Shown: positions 63,111 to 64,000 of the stretch, in pieces | Layout: the number at the start of each line of letters is the position of its first letter | Position numbering within the stretch: the stretch's first letter is position 1 | Origin: Paramarasmius palmivorus | Lineage: Eukaryota; Basidiomycota; Agaricomycetes; Agaricales; Marasmiaceae | DNA length: 64,000 nucleotides | Reading direction: 5' to 3' | Assembly (NCBI GenBank): GCA_037176845.1 | Contig: JAYKXP010000194.1 | Span: 1 to 64,000 of the forward strand | Translations under genes and position numbers: made by a program | Notes under the pieces: generated by a model | Database searches by the model: none | Seen by the model: only the letters and a program-made list of their open reading frames with translations | What the model was told of the DNA's origin: nothing

Positions 63111-64000
63111 TATTCGCATCTCCACCAACATTGGCTTGTGGTCCACGAAAGGACGTAGATAGCTTAGAACTTCTTCAACAACTAGGGGTACTGTGATATT
63201 TGCGTTGTTATTGTTGTTGTCCTTGTTTCTCCCGAGCCTAATAGATGAAATGAAACGGTGTCAACGCCTTATCTGGCAGGCAGAAGGAGAGACAAACATG
63301 GGCGCCATTCGAGCGTCATTCGACTCTTCCTCTCTCCCATCGCACACTCCTCAAGGCCTCACTGACCCCTTCAGCCATCTCCTCCATCAGGAAAAACCCA
63401 AAATGTGAATTGGGTCAAATTAGACCAAATCATCCAAATGCGCCTAATTTGGTGTTTTGGCTCGAGTTCGGCCGAATCTGGTGGCGGAGATTCTGGGAAA
63501 TTGTAATTTGGTATAACTTGGTCTGAGTTAGCCGAAATTTGTAACCGATGAGAAACATCTATGGCTCATGAATAAGTGACTCGACGAACTTTTTTTAGAT
63601 GCTGGGTTGGATGCAGTGTAATAAAACCTTACAAAGAATGAAGGATTGTGTGATGGTTGAAGACAGAAAGCACCACCGGGACTTTGCGATCCAATATCAT
63701 TGCATCCTCGAAAAGGCAATTCCCGCTACCGCTAGGTAGTGGGTCTTAAGGCGTGCCCAAAAATGTCCGTTCATTCGTTCGTTCGTTTGTTCAAAAAATA
63801 ATTCCCTAATATAGCAGGCATTTGATGGCCAAGATCAAGCTCCGGTCCCCGCCGCAGGATCTCAGCGAAAGGTCGAAGATCTTACACACCCGACGCTAAA
63901 AGGGTACCAAACAGCGAGATTATTCTTCATTATACTGTCTGAGATATTCTGGTCTTGCAAAAGCAAGAAATTGGCAGCGTAGACACTGAATTTGACCTAT
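63111..64000. other. Window end, no gene recognised
   Basis: A short TTCG-type repeat run occurs at about 63,770-63,795. No coherent coding sequence is visible. Confidence 0.4.

Overview
The window looks like nuclear DNA from a mushroom-forming basidiomycete (Agaricomycetes). The signs are many short GT-AG introns (about 45-60 bp), a fused single-chain ATP-citrate lyase, a many-exon GH16 glucanase, a fungal seven-helix-type membrane protein, a STAND/NACHT gene, JmjC-type expanded families, and Plavaka, Tc1 and Ty3/gypsy elements. Assignments rest on motif recognition and splice-frame checks done by eye; no database search was run.

Region 1 (1-5.5 kb): two tandem paralogues of a JmjC-like family. 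The first is cut by the window edge but has an open frame. The second has lost its HxD and TPH metal-site residues, carries an in-frame TGA where the paralogue has Arg, and is broken off at about 5494 by a retrotransposon.

Region 2 (5.5-29.7 kb): an AT-richer island of transposon remains. It holds a decayed Ty3/gypsy element (5.5-10.6 kb), a broken GIY-YIG/T5orf172-like gene (11.0-11.6 kb), an unrecognised spliced gene (12.5-13.4 kb), a decayed Plavaka transposase (16.6-18.97 kb, minus), and a Tc1/mariner transposase (minus). The Tc1 gene is split by a TG...CA element that is itself split by an inverted copy of the same element (19,812-23,353). Beside it lies a TA-flanked element with long inverted repeats. 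The island ends with a copia-like LTR about 270 bp upstream of a tRNA-Leu gene.

Region 3 (29.9-46.3 kb): ordinary genes. These are tRNA-Leu(UAG) with an intron, RPL24 (minus) and RPS0/uS2 (plus) facing away from each other, a five-exon multi-pass membrane protein (minus), a nine-exon GH16 glucanase (minus), a three-helix membrane protein of unknown role (minus, with an apparent frameshift), and the 11-exon ATP-citrate lyase gene (plus, with one extra base in exon 4).

Region 4 (46.8-64 kb): an unrecognised proline-rich/acidic gene (called gene X here) followed by a convergent NACHT gene whose N-terminal part holds three 72-codon tandem repeats. Downstream, at least three broken copies of gene X and one remnant of the NACHT gene lie in the same relative order, so the gene X-NACHT pair appears to have been duplicated and then decayed. 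The 54.3-60.5 kb stretch between the copies has no gene I can recognise.

A recurring theme is C-to-T style decay: in-frame TGA where family or paralogue logic expects CGA (Arg), and TAG where CAG (Gln) is expected, in the JmjC paralogue, gypsy, Tc1 and GIY-YIG remains but not in the housekeeping genes.
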